Positions 6,856-14,128 of a stretch of 21,506 nt of DNA are shown here, piece after piece. The DNA comes from CALMFG01 sp963666035. GTDB taxonomy: Bacteria; Bacillota; Clostridia; Christensenellales; CALMFG01. Within the stretch, counting starts at the first letter, position 1, and every line of letters begins with the position of its first letter. The notes under the pieces were generated by a model. It did not search any database and was not told the DNA's origin. It was given only the letters and a program-made list of their open reading frames with translations. Position numbers and translations under genes: made by a program. The stretch spans positions 1 to 21,506 of the forward strand of contig CAXXJI010000018.1 of NCBI GenBank assembly GCA_963666035.2. The letters run 5' to 3'.

Positions 6856-8169
6856 ATGGGATACGAAAAACAAAATTGGGAAGATAATGTTTCTGTATTA
6901 AGCGCTGAACGATTGAATCACATGGAAACGGGAATTTATGAAGCTGGGCGGTATGGAAACATTAAAGATATACCAGCATCAGGATTAACGATCGGGGATC
7001 CTGTTGTGTTTGACGGTACAGGTTTTGTAAAATCGTCGCAAGCAAATTATCTATTCAACGGAGAGGACGCAGTTAAGCTGGGCGTAATGGAATACACGTC
7101 AGATGCAGGTGATATAGGATACACACTATATGTACAGTCAGATGGAACCATTGATACAACTCCGACTGATTTACCGTGCGCGCTTATTCTATCGGAAACA
7201 CAAATATTTGTAGATTTTAATCCAAAATTTATAAACCCTAAAATCAGTGTCGCGGATCTGTTACGATTTAGTGCAATTCCAGGGGACAGCGGGAACATCC
7301 TTCTTAAATTCAAATACCCTGCCCAAGTAGACGATGTTATGTTTAGAGTCAAGACCTCGCGGTGGGCACCGGCAGACGACGAGACGACAGGCACACTGAT
7401 TGATTCGATATCAGATGATGATGGATACAACGGGCCAAATGAATGGTATACAGCGGATGTAAGCGCTATTGCGAGTGATGGCGATATTGTTTATGTAAAA
7501 GCATTTCCACGCATTGGGACATCTTTTAATACGACATTCGGAAAGAACGAGGTTGCATGCATTGTGGGGACACAGCTTAACGCGTGGTATTTTGAAAACT
7601 ATGATACGACTCCGGATATTGGTAGCATTGGCTTAGGCAGTGTAAATGCATTTTGGGCAGCTGGCGCGGTAGGGGATGAGGTTGCAGCTACAGATGGGTA
7701 TTTAACATTTAAAAATGGCGCAGCAGATGAGACTTTCAACACAGAAGGCACATACTATGCAATGTGGATCAATACATTACCAGGCATAGACGCGGCATTT
7801 TTAGGATACATCGGAGCTCAACAACACCCTTATATCAGAGTTAATGATGGAACGCTATATGTAGGAAAAACGGGTGGCGCAGGTGCTTTTGTTGGGATTG
7901 AGATGCCTTTAACTGTAGGTAGACATTTTATCATTGTTGCCTTTTTAGGCAGTGGAAACATTTCGCTCTATCTTGATGGGAACACGATTCCTATTGAAAC
8001 AAGTATGGGGAGTTATACAGATGGTGTGAATAGATTAGGTGCGGCAGACGTAGGCGGTGGATCAGCCAACATACTGCTAATGACTGGGGCAGTGGATCAA
8101 GTTAGAAGGTTTAACGGAAGACCGGATCAGTATACGCTTGAAAACCTATTTAATGAAGCAAATCTGTAA
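6856..8169 (+). CDS. Tail fibre / receptor-binding protein with lectin-like C-terminus
   Basis: A 437-residue protein with a GGAAGGGA ribosome site. It opens with NWEDNVSVLSAERLNHMETG, the common N-terminus of Firmicutes phage fibre and upper-baseplate proteins (W.dn.tpLsAerLN.mE.GI). The middle (about 60-250) is beta-rich with no clear family. The C-terminal 170 residues contain GRHFIIVAFLGSGNISLYLD followed by GN and end with a RRFNGRPDQYTLENLFNE strand pair. That is a concanavalin A/LamG-like jelly roll, the fold used to bind cell-surface glycans. It is the best candidate for host recognition and follows the tail-tip genes directly. Confidence 0.78.
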   Translation: MGYEKQNWEDNVSVLSAERLNHMETGIYEAGRYGNIKDIPASGLTIGDPVVFDGTGFVKSSQANYLFNGEDAVKLGVMEYTSDAGDIGYTLYVQSDGTIDTTPTDLPCALILSETQIFVDFNPKFINPKISVADLLRFSAIPGDSGNILLKFKYPAQVDDVMFRVKTSRWAPADDETTGTLIDSISDDDGYNGPNEWYTADVSAIASDGDIVYVKAFPRIGTSFNTTFGKNEVACIVGTQLNAWYFENYDTTPDIGSIGLGSVNAFWAAGAVGDEVAATDGYLTFKNGAADETFNTEGTYYAMWINTLPGIDAAFLGYIGAQQHPYIRVNDGTLYVGKTGGAGAFVGIEMPLTVGRHFIIVAFLGSGNISLYLDGNTIPIETSMGSYTDGVNRLGAADVGGGSANILLMTGAVDQVRRFNGRPDQYTLENLFNEANL

Positions 8170-8186
8170 GGATGGGTAAATAAATT

Positions 8187-8849
8187 ATGCTGAGAATTAG
8201 AGATAGAGGCGGCGCGGTAATAAAACTGCAAGAGGATTTGAAAGCCCTAGGGTACAAGCTGGAGCCGGATGGGATATTCGGCCTAAACACCTTAAGGGCG
8301 GTCAGGGACTTTCAAGCAGATCAGGATATGAAGGTAGACGGCATTGTTGGTCATTTCACGCAGATGGCCATTTTTGATGCGCTTAACCATATACCTACGC
8401 CGGCAAAACCAAGAAGTGAAAACTTTACGCTTGCTGACTTTATATCTTCGGCCGATGCGGACACAGTGAACAACGGAATACCACAAAGGTATTGGTCAAA
8501 TATTCAGACGGTGATGGACCGGCTGGAAATAGTCCGAAAGTCTATAGGCTATTTGGATATCATTATCCGGTCCGGATACCGATCACCCATATACAACCGA
8601 CAAGTAGGCGGCGCCAGAGCCAGCCAGCATCTGTACGGGAAAGCAGTGGACATCTATGTGAAAGATCGCATCATCACATGCAGTGACCTCGCGAATCAGA
8701 TTTATTTCGATGATGGCCTTAAGGTGCTGTTCGGAGGATATGGTCTAGGTTCGGACACCAATGTGCACTTAGACATCCGGGAGAGAAAAGACCCGATGAA
8801 GCCTGTGATTTGGTGGTACGTGAAAAAGAGTTGGAAGGAATGGAGGTAG
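8187..8849 (+). CDS. Endolysin: peptidoglycan-binding + M15 D,D-carboxypeptidase
   Basis: A 220-residue protein. Residues about 3-65 are a PG_binding_1 domain (GGAVIKLQEDLKALGYKLEP, DGIFG, AVRDFQ, VDGIVG). Residues about 78-205 are a peptidase M15A domain. The zinc-ligand motif is visible as SQHLYGKAVDIYV with H148 and D155, plus H194 in TNVHLDIRE and an upstream SGYRSP turn. It should cleave D-Ala-D-Ala or peptide cross-links in the cell wall. There is no signal peptide, so release would need a holin; a holin gene lies 1.1 kb downstream. The GC content rises from here to the end of the phage block, suggesting a lysis module of different origin. Confidence 0.85.
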   Translation: MLRIRDRGGAVIKLQEDLKALGYKLEPDGIFGLNTLRAVRDFQADQDMKVDGIVGHFTQMAIFDALNHIPTPAKPRSENFTLADFISSADADTVNNGIPQRYWSNIQTVMDRLEIVRKSIGYLDIIIRSGYRSPIYNRQVGGARASQHLYGKAVDIYVKDRIITCSDLANQIYFDDGLKVLFGGYGLGSDTNVHLDIRERKDPMKPVIWWYVKKSWKEWR

Positions 8850-8854
8850 ATCGC

Positions 8855-9076
8855 ATGAACGAGACAGTTAAGTTTTGGGTAGAAATAGGATCGATATTTC
8901 TTATGGCGGGTTCAATCATCACCACCATGCTGATCTGGAAACGCTCACAGGGTAAGGAAATCAAGTTTGTGATGAAGATGCTCTTCGACGTCTTCAAAGT
9001 GCTAAAGAACGGCAAAGTGAATGGGGAAGTGGAGGCCTTAGAGGAAGAGGCGATCCAGTTCAATATTGAAAATTAG
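8855..9076 (+). CDS. Small single-TM phage protein in lysis cassette
   Basis: A 73-residue protein. I choose the ATG at 8855 because GGAGG (8842-8846) is spaced 8 bases before it; upstream in-frame starts overlap that site. Residues about 9-28 form one membrane span (VEIGSIFLMAGSIITTMLIW). A basic stretch and a Glu-rich helical tail follow. It sits between the two lysin genes, where holins, antiholins or hemolysin XhlA-like proteins are usual. It has only one span and no family signature I can name, so a holin-related role is an inference. Confidence 0.6.
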   Translation: MNETVKFWVEIGSIFLMAGSIITTMLIWKRSQGKEIKFVMKMLFDVFKVLKNGKVNGEVEALEEEAIQFNIEN

Positions 9077-9082
9077 GAGAAG

Positions 9083-9931
9083 ATGATGACAGCCAAAGAG
9101 TGGGTGAAAGTTTACGAGAAAGAGGGTAGAGAAGCGGCGTTTGACATTTTGGCCAAAATCGCCGAACCGTATGAATGCTATGGCGTCCGCCCCGGCTTGA
9201 TGCTGGCGCAGTTCCTGCAGGAGAGCTACAAAGGCGGCGGCCGGTGGTCGGGGCTTTTTTTAAACCAAAACAACATGCACGGCATAAAGAGCGACACAGG
9301 GGCATTGCTGCCGACGCAGGAGGAAGTGAACGGTGAACTCATTGACATGAACAGCACCTTTGCGGTTTACACCAGCATCGAGGACGCGATTCTCGCCTAT
9401 ATCAAGCTGATGTGCAGCTCACGGTACTTCGAAGTCAGAGCGGCCGCTACGTGGCAGGGTGCGGTCAAGCAGCTGGGATTATCGCCTTATGCGACAGCGT
9501 CCGACTATGGCACAGAAGTGCGGTACTGGCTGGAGAAGTACGAGCTGTACCGATACGACACCTTTGAGTTTTATGAACGACGAGAGGAAGTATTCAACAC
9601 CACGCGCTTTCGGGACCGGGGCGACCGGGTCTTTAAGGTGCAAATGCTATTGATGGAAGTTGGGCACGATATCCAGCCCAACAGCATTTATGACCTCACC
9701 ACGTTTGCGATGGTGAAGGACTTCCAAGCTGAAACGGGATTACTGGTGGATGGGGTATGTGGTATCAACACGTTTTTGATGTTGCAGGAGTTGATCACGG
9801 CGCAGAGCACGGGGAACGCAGTTCTGCAGGATGATCCGATTGAGGAAGTGCAGATCGACAAACCAGAGATGGATGCGCTTTTGCGTATGCTAAAGATAGA
9901 AAAAAAGAGACAAGTGATTATTGGCGAATAG
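9083..9931 (+). CDS. Second lysin: GH73 glucosaminidase + peptidoglycan-binding
   Basis: A 282-residue protein, or 281 if the ATG at 9086, better spaced from GGAG, is used. Residues about 15-155 form a mannosyl-glycoprotein endo-beta-N-acetylglucosaminidase (GH73) domain. The likely catalytic glutamate is E47 in LMLAQFLQES, and NQNNMHGIKS and the FAVYTSIEDAILAYIKLM helix are typical of the family. Residues about 174-237 are a PG_binding_1 domain (RFRDRGDRVFKVQMLLMEVG, VKDFQAETGLLVDGVCG). The enzyme would cut the glycan strands, complementing the M15 peptidase upstream. Its binding domain is at the C-terminus, opposite to that enzyme. No signal peptide is visible. Confidence 0.85.
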   Translation: MMTAKEWVKVYEKEGREAAFDILAKIAEPYECYGVRPGLMLAQFLQESYKGGGRWSGLFLNQNNMHGIKSDTGALLPTQEEVNGELIDMNSTFAVYTSIEDAILAYIKLMCSSRYFEVRAAATWQGAVKQLGLSPYATASDYGTEVRYWLEKYELYRYDTFEFYERREEVFNTTRFRDRGDRVFKVQMLLMEVGHDIQPNSIYDLTTFAMVKDFQAETGLLVDGVCGINTFLMLQELITAQSTGNAVLQDDPIEEVQIDKPEMDALLRMLKIEKKRQVIIGE

Positions 9932-9954
9932 GCCAAAGGAAGAGAGGTAATGAA

Positions 9955-10143
9955 ATGACACAAAAGAAATGGAAAAGCCCGGTGGTTTGGGTGACGCTGG
10001 CCACAGCAGTGGTGGGATTCCTGGTTAACACCTTGGAGTTGAATTTTGATTCCGAGTTGGTGCTGGCCATGGTGAACGCCGGGGTGACTTTGCTGGTTGG
10101 TTTTGGGATTTTGAACAACCCGACCAACAAGACGGGGTTCTAA
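9955..10143 (+). CDS. Phage holin (phi-LC3-like)
   Basis: A 62-residue protein with two membrane spans (about 9-28 and 36-54). It starts with a lysine-rich segment and KWKSPVVWV, and ends with GFGILNNPTNKTGF. A W-k-(S/N)-P-x-x-W start and a GI-xx-(D/N)PTxKG end are the hallmark of small Firmicutes holins of the phi-LC3 type. It should form membrane lesions that let the endolysins reach the wall. It is the last gene of the late operon and is followed by a strong terminator. A purine-rich GAGAGG site precedes the ATG. Confidence 0.85.
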   Translation: MTQKKWKSPVVWVTLATAVVGFLVNTLELNFDSELVLAMVNAGVTLLVGFGILNNPTNKTGF

Positions 10144-10172
10144 AATTTAAGGTAAACAGAATATTAACAGTG

Positions 10173-10200
10173 AAGCTCTCGCATTTGCGGGAGCTTTTTT
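10173..10200 (+). terminator. Terminator of the phage late operon
   Basis: A 10-bp stem (10173-10182 with 10187-10196, one G-U pair) with loop ATTT and a run of T (10195-10200). It lies 30 bases after the holin stop and closes the phage late transcript. Confidence 0.9.
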
Positions 10201-10276
10201 ATTGTCTTTATAGACTTCTCATGTCGCGATACTGTCGTAAAAACTAAAAATAAGGCTTTATAAAAGGAGTTTTAAA

Positions 10277-10324
10277 CGGCTGTTAACCGAAGGGTCGTTG
10301 GTTCAAACCCAACCTGGGGAGCCA
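10277..10324 (+). other. attR: 3' fragment of tRNA-Asn (prophage attachment site)
   Basis: The segment reads as the 3' half of tRNA-Asn: anticodon loop CTGTTAA (anticodon GTT), variable loop, T-arm GTTGG-TTCAAAC-CCAAC, acceptor strand CTGGGGA, discriminator G and CCA. The upper anticodon stem cannot pair: AACGG lies opposite CCGAA, where TTCGG is expected. No D-arm or 5' acceptor strand precedes it, so this is not a working tRNA. A phage that integrates into the 3' end of a tRNA leaves just such a fragment at attR, with the whole tRNA at attL. The late-operon end 130 bases upstream fits. The identity probably starts at 10277. The 326 bases without a gene (10144-10469) hold only this site, two terminators and an AT-rich promoter region. 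Confidence 0.85.
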
Positions 10325-10356
10325 AAAGAAAACCACTCATTTATGAGTGGTTTTTT
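10323..10356 (+). repeat. 34-bp direct repeat, copy 1
   Basis: This segment matches 11085-11118 in 32 of 34 positions. The only difference is the two-base loop of the hairpin (TT here, AA there). It covers the last bases of the tRNA fragment (CA), a CAAAAG lead and the terminator palindrome. Confidence 0.85.
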
Positions 10357-10357
10357 T
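10329..10357 (+). terminator. tRNA-Asn terminator (host side of attR)
   Basis: A perfect 12-bp inverted repeat (10329-10340 with 10343-10354) plus T-run to 10357, five bases after the tRNA CCA. It would be the native terminator of the tRNA-Asn transcript before phage integration. Confidence 0.85.
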
Positions 10358-10469
10358 GTATATGGCTACACAAAACCGTGTGAAGAAATGCAAATGAGCA
10401 AAAAAGTTATATATAGACATCTTTTAGTTGATAATGTATATTTAATAATATAAGAAATGGAGGGATAAT

Positions 10470-10913
10470 ATGGGAACACAAGAAAAGGATTATTGGCATG
10501 GAGCTGCATTAACACAAATAGTTGAAAATAAAACTTTTAAGACGCTTAACAGTATAGACCATAAATTTGGTCACTATGAGATTAACCGAAATAGAATACT
10601 AGTGAAAGTTTCAAAAAAAGAGCAAAACCCGTGGCAATTCAATATAAAAATAAATGAACTTCAAACGATTAATGAAGACATTGAACTAAAATCAGATTTT
10701 TATCTGTGCCTTGTTTGTGGTAAGGAAACAATTTGTATACTTGACGAGGAACAAATAAAAAAACTAGTGAATCTTGAATTAAATCGACAGCAGACGTTGT
10801 TTGTTGGTCTGGAGACAGGCTGTTCGATGCGTGTTTGGCGGAAAAAGAAAGAATTTGAAATTGTAGTACATCACAACGACTTTCCAAAAAAATATTTGAA
10901 GACAGTGAGATGA
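10470..10913 (+). CDS. Orphan small protein of unknown function next to attR
   Basis: A 147-residue basic protein with a strong ribosome site (GGAGGG) 8 bases before the ATG and AT-rich upstream DNA. It begins with KDYWHGAALTQIVEN and has NPWQFNIKINELQTI in the middle. Then come FYLCLVCGKETICILDEEQI with a CxxC pair, SMRVWRKKKEFEIVVHHNDF, and a short end. The WHGAxLTQIVE, CLVCGxxTIC and HNxFP elements look like those of an uncharacterised bacterial family, but I cannot name it. There is no signal peptide or membrane span. It stands alone between two near-identical terminators beside a phage attachment site. This suggests cargo of a mobile cassette, but no function can be assigned. Confidence 0.75.
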   Translation: MGTQEKDYWHGAALTQIVENKTFKTLNSIDHKFGHYEINRNRILVKVSKKEQNPWQFNIKINELQTINEDIELKSDFYLCLVCGKETICILDEEQIKKLVNLELNRQQTLFVGLETGCSMRVWRKKKEFEIVVHHNDFPKKYLKTVR

Positions 10914-11084
10914 AAAGTAAAAGATAATATATCAAATACTTTGTTTAGAATTTTAAAAAGACTTGTGATCGCTTTATTTTTTCAACATGATGATTTTTAA
11001 TGAAAATTATATTTGTCAAGAATGTTTTTGAAAGATAAATTCATCCATCATCAAAGATGTTTAAATCAGGACGCTATGACACAT

Positions 11085-11118
11085 CAAAAGAAAACCACTC
11101 ATAAATGAGTGGTTTTTT
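11085..11118 (+). repeat. 34-bp direct repeat, copy 2
   Basis: Second copy of the terminator repeat at 10323-10356, 762 bases further on and in the same orientation. The similarity starts at CAAAAG and stops at the T-run; no tRNA sequence precedes it. Confidence 0.85.
11091..11118. terminator. Bidirectional terminator between the orphan gene and the surface-protein gene
   Basis: A perfect 12-bp inverted repeat (11091-11102 with 11105-11116). It has six T at its right side on the + strand and TTTTCTTTT on the - strand. It can stop the orphan gene (+) and the convergent surface-protein gene (-), whose stop lies 58 bases away. Confidence 0.75.
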
Positions 11119-11175
11119 GAAATACGTTTTGTTAATACAAATGGCTGGTAATACGAGCACTGTTTTGATTTATGC

Positions 11176-12273
11176 TTAATTGACTAACGCAGGCGGATTT
11201 GGGACCAGAATATAATAATCCGAATTGGCCAAGTCGCCCCAGAAGTTGATGGTCCAATAGGTGTATGTGCCGCCGTAAGCCTTACTTACATTATTCTCAA
11301 ACTCAAATTCAGTTTTTGATTTTGCGATGATCTGATCTTTTGCAAAAGCGCCTAACTCATCCACCCAATACTCTCCAGTTTGAATAAACATCGTATAAGA
11401 GCCGTGGGGGAAAGACGATATCTTTACAGCTTGACCAGCCAGGATGGAAATGGCAGCCACTGCGGTAGATTCATTCTTATACTCGGTGAGGTAGACGACG
11501 ATATCCTGATCTGAATTGTTGTTGAACATGAAATATCCATAGCCTTTGACCGTGTTGTTCATCAGCTTATTCGCATTTTTCAGTTTAGAGGATTCATAGA
11601 CCTTAGCTTCAAATTCAGCATCGCCGACTTTGAAGTTTATGCTTTCGTCAGCACTACCATCGAACACGAACGTATCAGCGACTGTTTTGTGGCCCCCGAC
11701 AGAGTATTCTCGTGTATCTAAGACAGTGTCATTGACCAAAATATCCAACGATGTATTACCGGTTGAACCACCACTGTTGGTAATTGAAAAACCAATTTCG
11801 CTTGGGACATCTGCAATAAAAAATTCAGGGGCGTTTGAGAAATCCACCGAGAGGGATGCTTCGGAAAGAACAGTGAAACTGCGGGATAAATCTCCAACAG
11901 AAACAGTATAAGATCCTTCGGTCAGATCGTCAAGATCAAACGTTTCTGTTAAGACTTCTTTGCCCTTTAATTTCAGTTCGTTTTCAAAAGCCACCCCATC
12001 ATTGACATAAATAGGTATTGCTTTTTTGGCGGGATAGATACCTTTATTCTCGCAAGTGACATTGATTGTTACTCCCTGGCCGTATTCGATTTCACTGCCA
12101 CTGAGAGATAAATCGACCACTTCAGGCTTTGGTCCAAGCACGCCGATCAGAATTACTGACAGCACAATAACAGCGATGATGCCGATGACGACATAGAGTA
12201 GTCCTTTTCTACCTGCTTTCTCTTTCTTCGGTTGGTTTTCCTGAGCATCTGGTGTTGGTGTGTTAGCTTCCAT
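11176..12273 (-). CDS. Membrane-anchored surface protein with two CARDB-like domains
   Basis: A 365-residue protein. I choose the ATG at 12273 (MEANTPTPDAQ), which has AGGAAGGATGG upstream; an in-frame start 23 codons earlier would read through the promoter. Residues 1-23 are cytosolic and Lys/Pro-rich, and residues about 24-46 form one membrane span. Two CARDB-type immunoglobulin-like domains follow (about 50-142 and 145-240): ITVNCENKG-like strands (INVTCENKG) and IGFSITNSGGSTGNTSLDIL. The last 120 residues are a different, Tyr/Phe-rich beta domain. CARDB domains act in adhesion or as spacers on the cell surface. The ligand is unknown. It has its own promoter and is transcribed separately from the genes to its right. 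Confidence 0.72.
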   Translation of the reverse strand: MEANTPTPDAQENQPKKEKAGRKGLLYVVIGIIAVIVLSVILIGVLGPKPEVVDLSLSGSEIEYGQGVTINVTCENKGIYPAKKAIPIYVNDGVAFENELKLKGKEVLTETFDLDDLTEGSYTVSVGDLSRSFTVLSEASLSVDFSNAPEFFIADVPSEIGFSITNSGGSTGNTSLDILVNDTVLDTREYSVGGHKTVADTFVFDGSADESINFKVGDAEFEAKVYESSKLKNANKLMNNTVKGYGYFMFNNNSDQDIVVYLTEYKNESTAVAAISILAGQAVKISSFPHGSYTMFIQTGEYWVDELGAFAKDQIIAKSKTEFEFENNVSKAYGGTYTYWTINFWGDLANSDYYILVPNPPALVN

Positions 12274-12313
12274 ATTTATTCCATCCTTCCTAAAAGTAAA
12301 ACATGATAAAAAT

Positions 12314-12342
12314 ATAATACTTCCAAAATACTGTATTAGCAA
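12314..12342 (-). promoter_or_regulatory. Promoter of the CARDB-like surface-protein gene
   Basis: On the - strand a -35 TTGCTA (12337-12342) and a -10 TATTAT (12314-12319) are separated by exactly 17 bases. The start codon is at 12273, leaving a leader of roughly 33 bases that contains the ribosome site. Confidence 0.65.
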
Positions 12343-12459
12343 GGATTTTATGGGTAATAATAAAACAGATTATTGGTTATTGATCGAATGATGATAGTGT
12401 TTAGAGAGATAATCGTTTTTAGTGTAACACGACATGGGGGGCTTTTGATCTATAAAATA

Positions 12460-13065
12460 TTATCTTTCTAAATAGTGTGAAGATGCCGTAAGATATATCA
12501 TGCCATTTTTTACTTCAAAAATATAGTATGTGTCATCCACACTAATGTTGGTTCTGACAAAAGCGTCTTGAGCAGCGTTTAAATTCATTAAATCATCAAT
12601 GATATTGGATTTGTCGTCAAAGGTATATTCGGGGTGCAAAGCCGAAAGATAACCGTCAATACCAGACATCAAGGCAATCGCGCCATATTCGGTCCCGTCG
12701 CCGCCCCACGACATGAGCGCCACATAAATCCTGTCATCCTCCGGACAGAGGCAGGAATATACTACATATGGATTTGGATGAATGGTATAGATGCCGTCGC
12801 CCTCATCAATGACGTCGCGTCGGCTGATGGTGGGAGCATTCAATTCTTTATAATGCTGATTCAAATTTGTCAGCCATTCATCATATGTCATGTTAAAAAG
12901 CAGTTGGGATTGGATGTCTTTCTGGTCATGCTTATCGAATTGGAAAAATACGATAACACCGGCTGTGAGCAAAATTACCAGCACTATCGCGACATAGAAC
13001 CATGAACGCTGATAGAATGGCCGCGTTGATTCAGCAACACCGATTTCGTTTTGTTCAGGATTCAT
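12460..13065 (-). CDS. Single-TM membrane-anchored protein, unknown function
   Basis: A 201-residue protein. The ATG at 13065 is preceded at 8 bases by AAGGTG; the GTG at 13074 lies inside that site and is not used. The N-terminus is cytosolic, with FYQRSWFYVAI leading into a span at about 22-42, followed by an outside domain of about 155 residues. That domain has YDEWLTNLNQHYKE, a CLCPEDDRIYVALMSWGGDG segment with two cysteines, and a GAIALMSGIDGYLSALHPEY stretch. No family is recognised. The FYxxxWF lead-in to the membrane span is shared with the gene just upstream (13108-14085), from which it is separated by 42 bases, so they may be co-transcribed. Confidence 0.65.
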   Translation of the reverse strand: MNPEQNEIGVAESTRPFYQRSWFYVAIVLVILLTAGVIVFFQFDKHDQKDIQSQLLFNMTYDEWLTNLNQHYKELNAPTISRRDVIDEGDGIYTIHPNPYVVYSCLCPEDDRIYVALMSWGGDGTEYGAIALMSGIDGYLSALHPEYTFDDKSNIIDDLMNLNAAQDAFVRTNISVDDTYYIFEVKNGMIYLTASSHYLER

Positions 13066-13107
13066 TTGATTCACCTTCTTTTAATTAGTGCGATAACGAT
13101 CGCCGCA

Positions 13108-14085
13108 TTACGGAAGAACGGTCATGACTGGAGTTTGAATGACAGCTTCGGAAGTGTCGACATCCAGCACCGCGAAACTGAAGTCAAGCTTGTCAATACT
13201 GCCGATTCTATTCTCGGAGAGTTCGGATTTTTGCAGCATCATGGACGAGATTACCCTTTTGCCGCTGGAGATACGACATTCAAACAGCGGATTGATGGAT
13301 TTTTTGTTTGCACGAACACCGCTGAGTTGCAGATCAAGGCTTTGGTTACTGTTGTTTTCAATGTAGAAGGTATAATAGATGAGACTTGTATCATCATAGC
13401 TGTACCGATAGACCACTTTAATCAGATCATCCTCATACAAAATCAACCCTCTTTTGTCGATCGGTTGAGTGTATTTGCCATTGATTGAAGTTTCTATCGT
13501 GACGGCTTTGGGATAAAAACAGTTGGAAAGATCATGCACATCCGCGATCTTAAATCGGCATGCGATGTCCATGACATATGAAATATCAGATACTGTTAAA
13601 CTGTAGCCAAAGATATCCAATGAAGTGTACATATCATCTCCGGAGGCCACAGTTTCGTACAAATACGTATTGACCATGTACCCGTTAATGGAGAATTCAG
13701 AGACCGACAGGACGATGTCTTTATCGGAATCGTTTTTAACATACAGCATCAATGCTTTGCCGAGCCACGCATCATCGTCATAGGACATCGCCGCAACGTA
13801 TACACCGTTTTCATTCACAAGTAATGTCGGTTCAATGAAAACACCGCTTTGATTTTTTGATGTATCTTCCACGATTTCGGCGAATTCAGGCGATGCAGTC
13901 GGCGCTGTCGGATATAGGGTGGCTTTTACTGTATCAGCGGCATGCGATTCACCATAAAATATATTATCAAGATTGGTAAAAAACAAGACTGCCGCAGTCA
14001 GCAGCAAAACCAGCCAAAACCATCCCTTGGCATAAAAGCTTTTTTTCTTGGGCACAGTGCCGATATCATCAAATGTTGTATTCAT
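13108..14085 (-). CDS. Single-TM surface protein with a repeated beta domain
   Basis: A 325-residue protein. I start it at the ATG at 14085 (MNTTFDDIGTVPKKKSFYAK), which has GGTGA upstream. A Lys-rich cytosolic head runs into one membrane span at about 21-37, then a Pro/Thr/Ala linker. The outside part appears to be two copies of one fold. Both have the layout N-x-S-x-x-x-(I/L) strand, a central Gly-rich turn, I-S-x-I or I-G-S-I, F-x-(I/V)-x-D and a closing T. The first copy covers about 115-205 and the second 235-325. This layout is common in Firmicutes surface lipoproteins of unknown function. A frameshifted paralogue lies directly upstream. Function is unknown. Confidence 0.7.
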   Translation of the reverse strand: MNTTFDDIGTVPKKKSFYAKGWFWLVLLLTAAVLFFTNLDNIFYGESHAADTVKATLYPTAPTASPEFAEIVEDTSKNQSGVFIEPTLLVNENGVYVAAMSYDDDAWLGKALMLYVKNDSDKDIVLSVSEFSINGYMVNTYLYETVASGDDMYTSLDIFGYSLTVSDISYVMDIACRFKIADVHDLSNCFYPKAVTIETSINGKYTQPIDKRGLILYEDDLIKVVYRYSYDDTSLIYYTFYIENNSNQSLDLQLSGVRANKKSINPLFECRISSGKRVISSMMLQKSELSENRIGSIDKLDFSFAVLDVDTSEAVIQTPVMTVLP

Positions 14086-14128
14086 ATTCTTCACCGTATG
14101 ATTCGTTTAATGGTTTATTTGTTATCAA

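Noticed and set aside
10277..10324. A complete tRNA-Asn gene
   Set aside because: The 5' acceptor strand and D-arm are missing and the outer anticodon stem cannot pair, so only a 3' fragment is present.
13051..13488. + strand open frame of 145 codons opposite the single-TM surface protein genes
   Set aside because: It lies antisense to a gene with a paralogue, a membrane anchor and a ribosome site; no initiation signal on the + strand.
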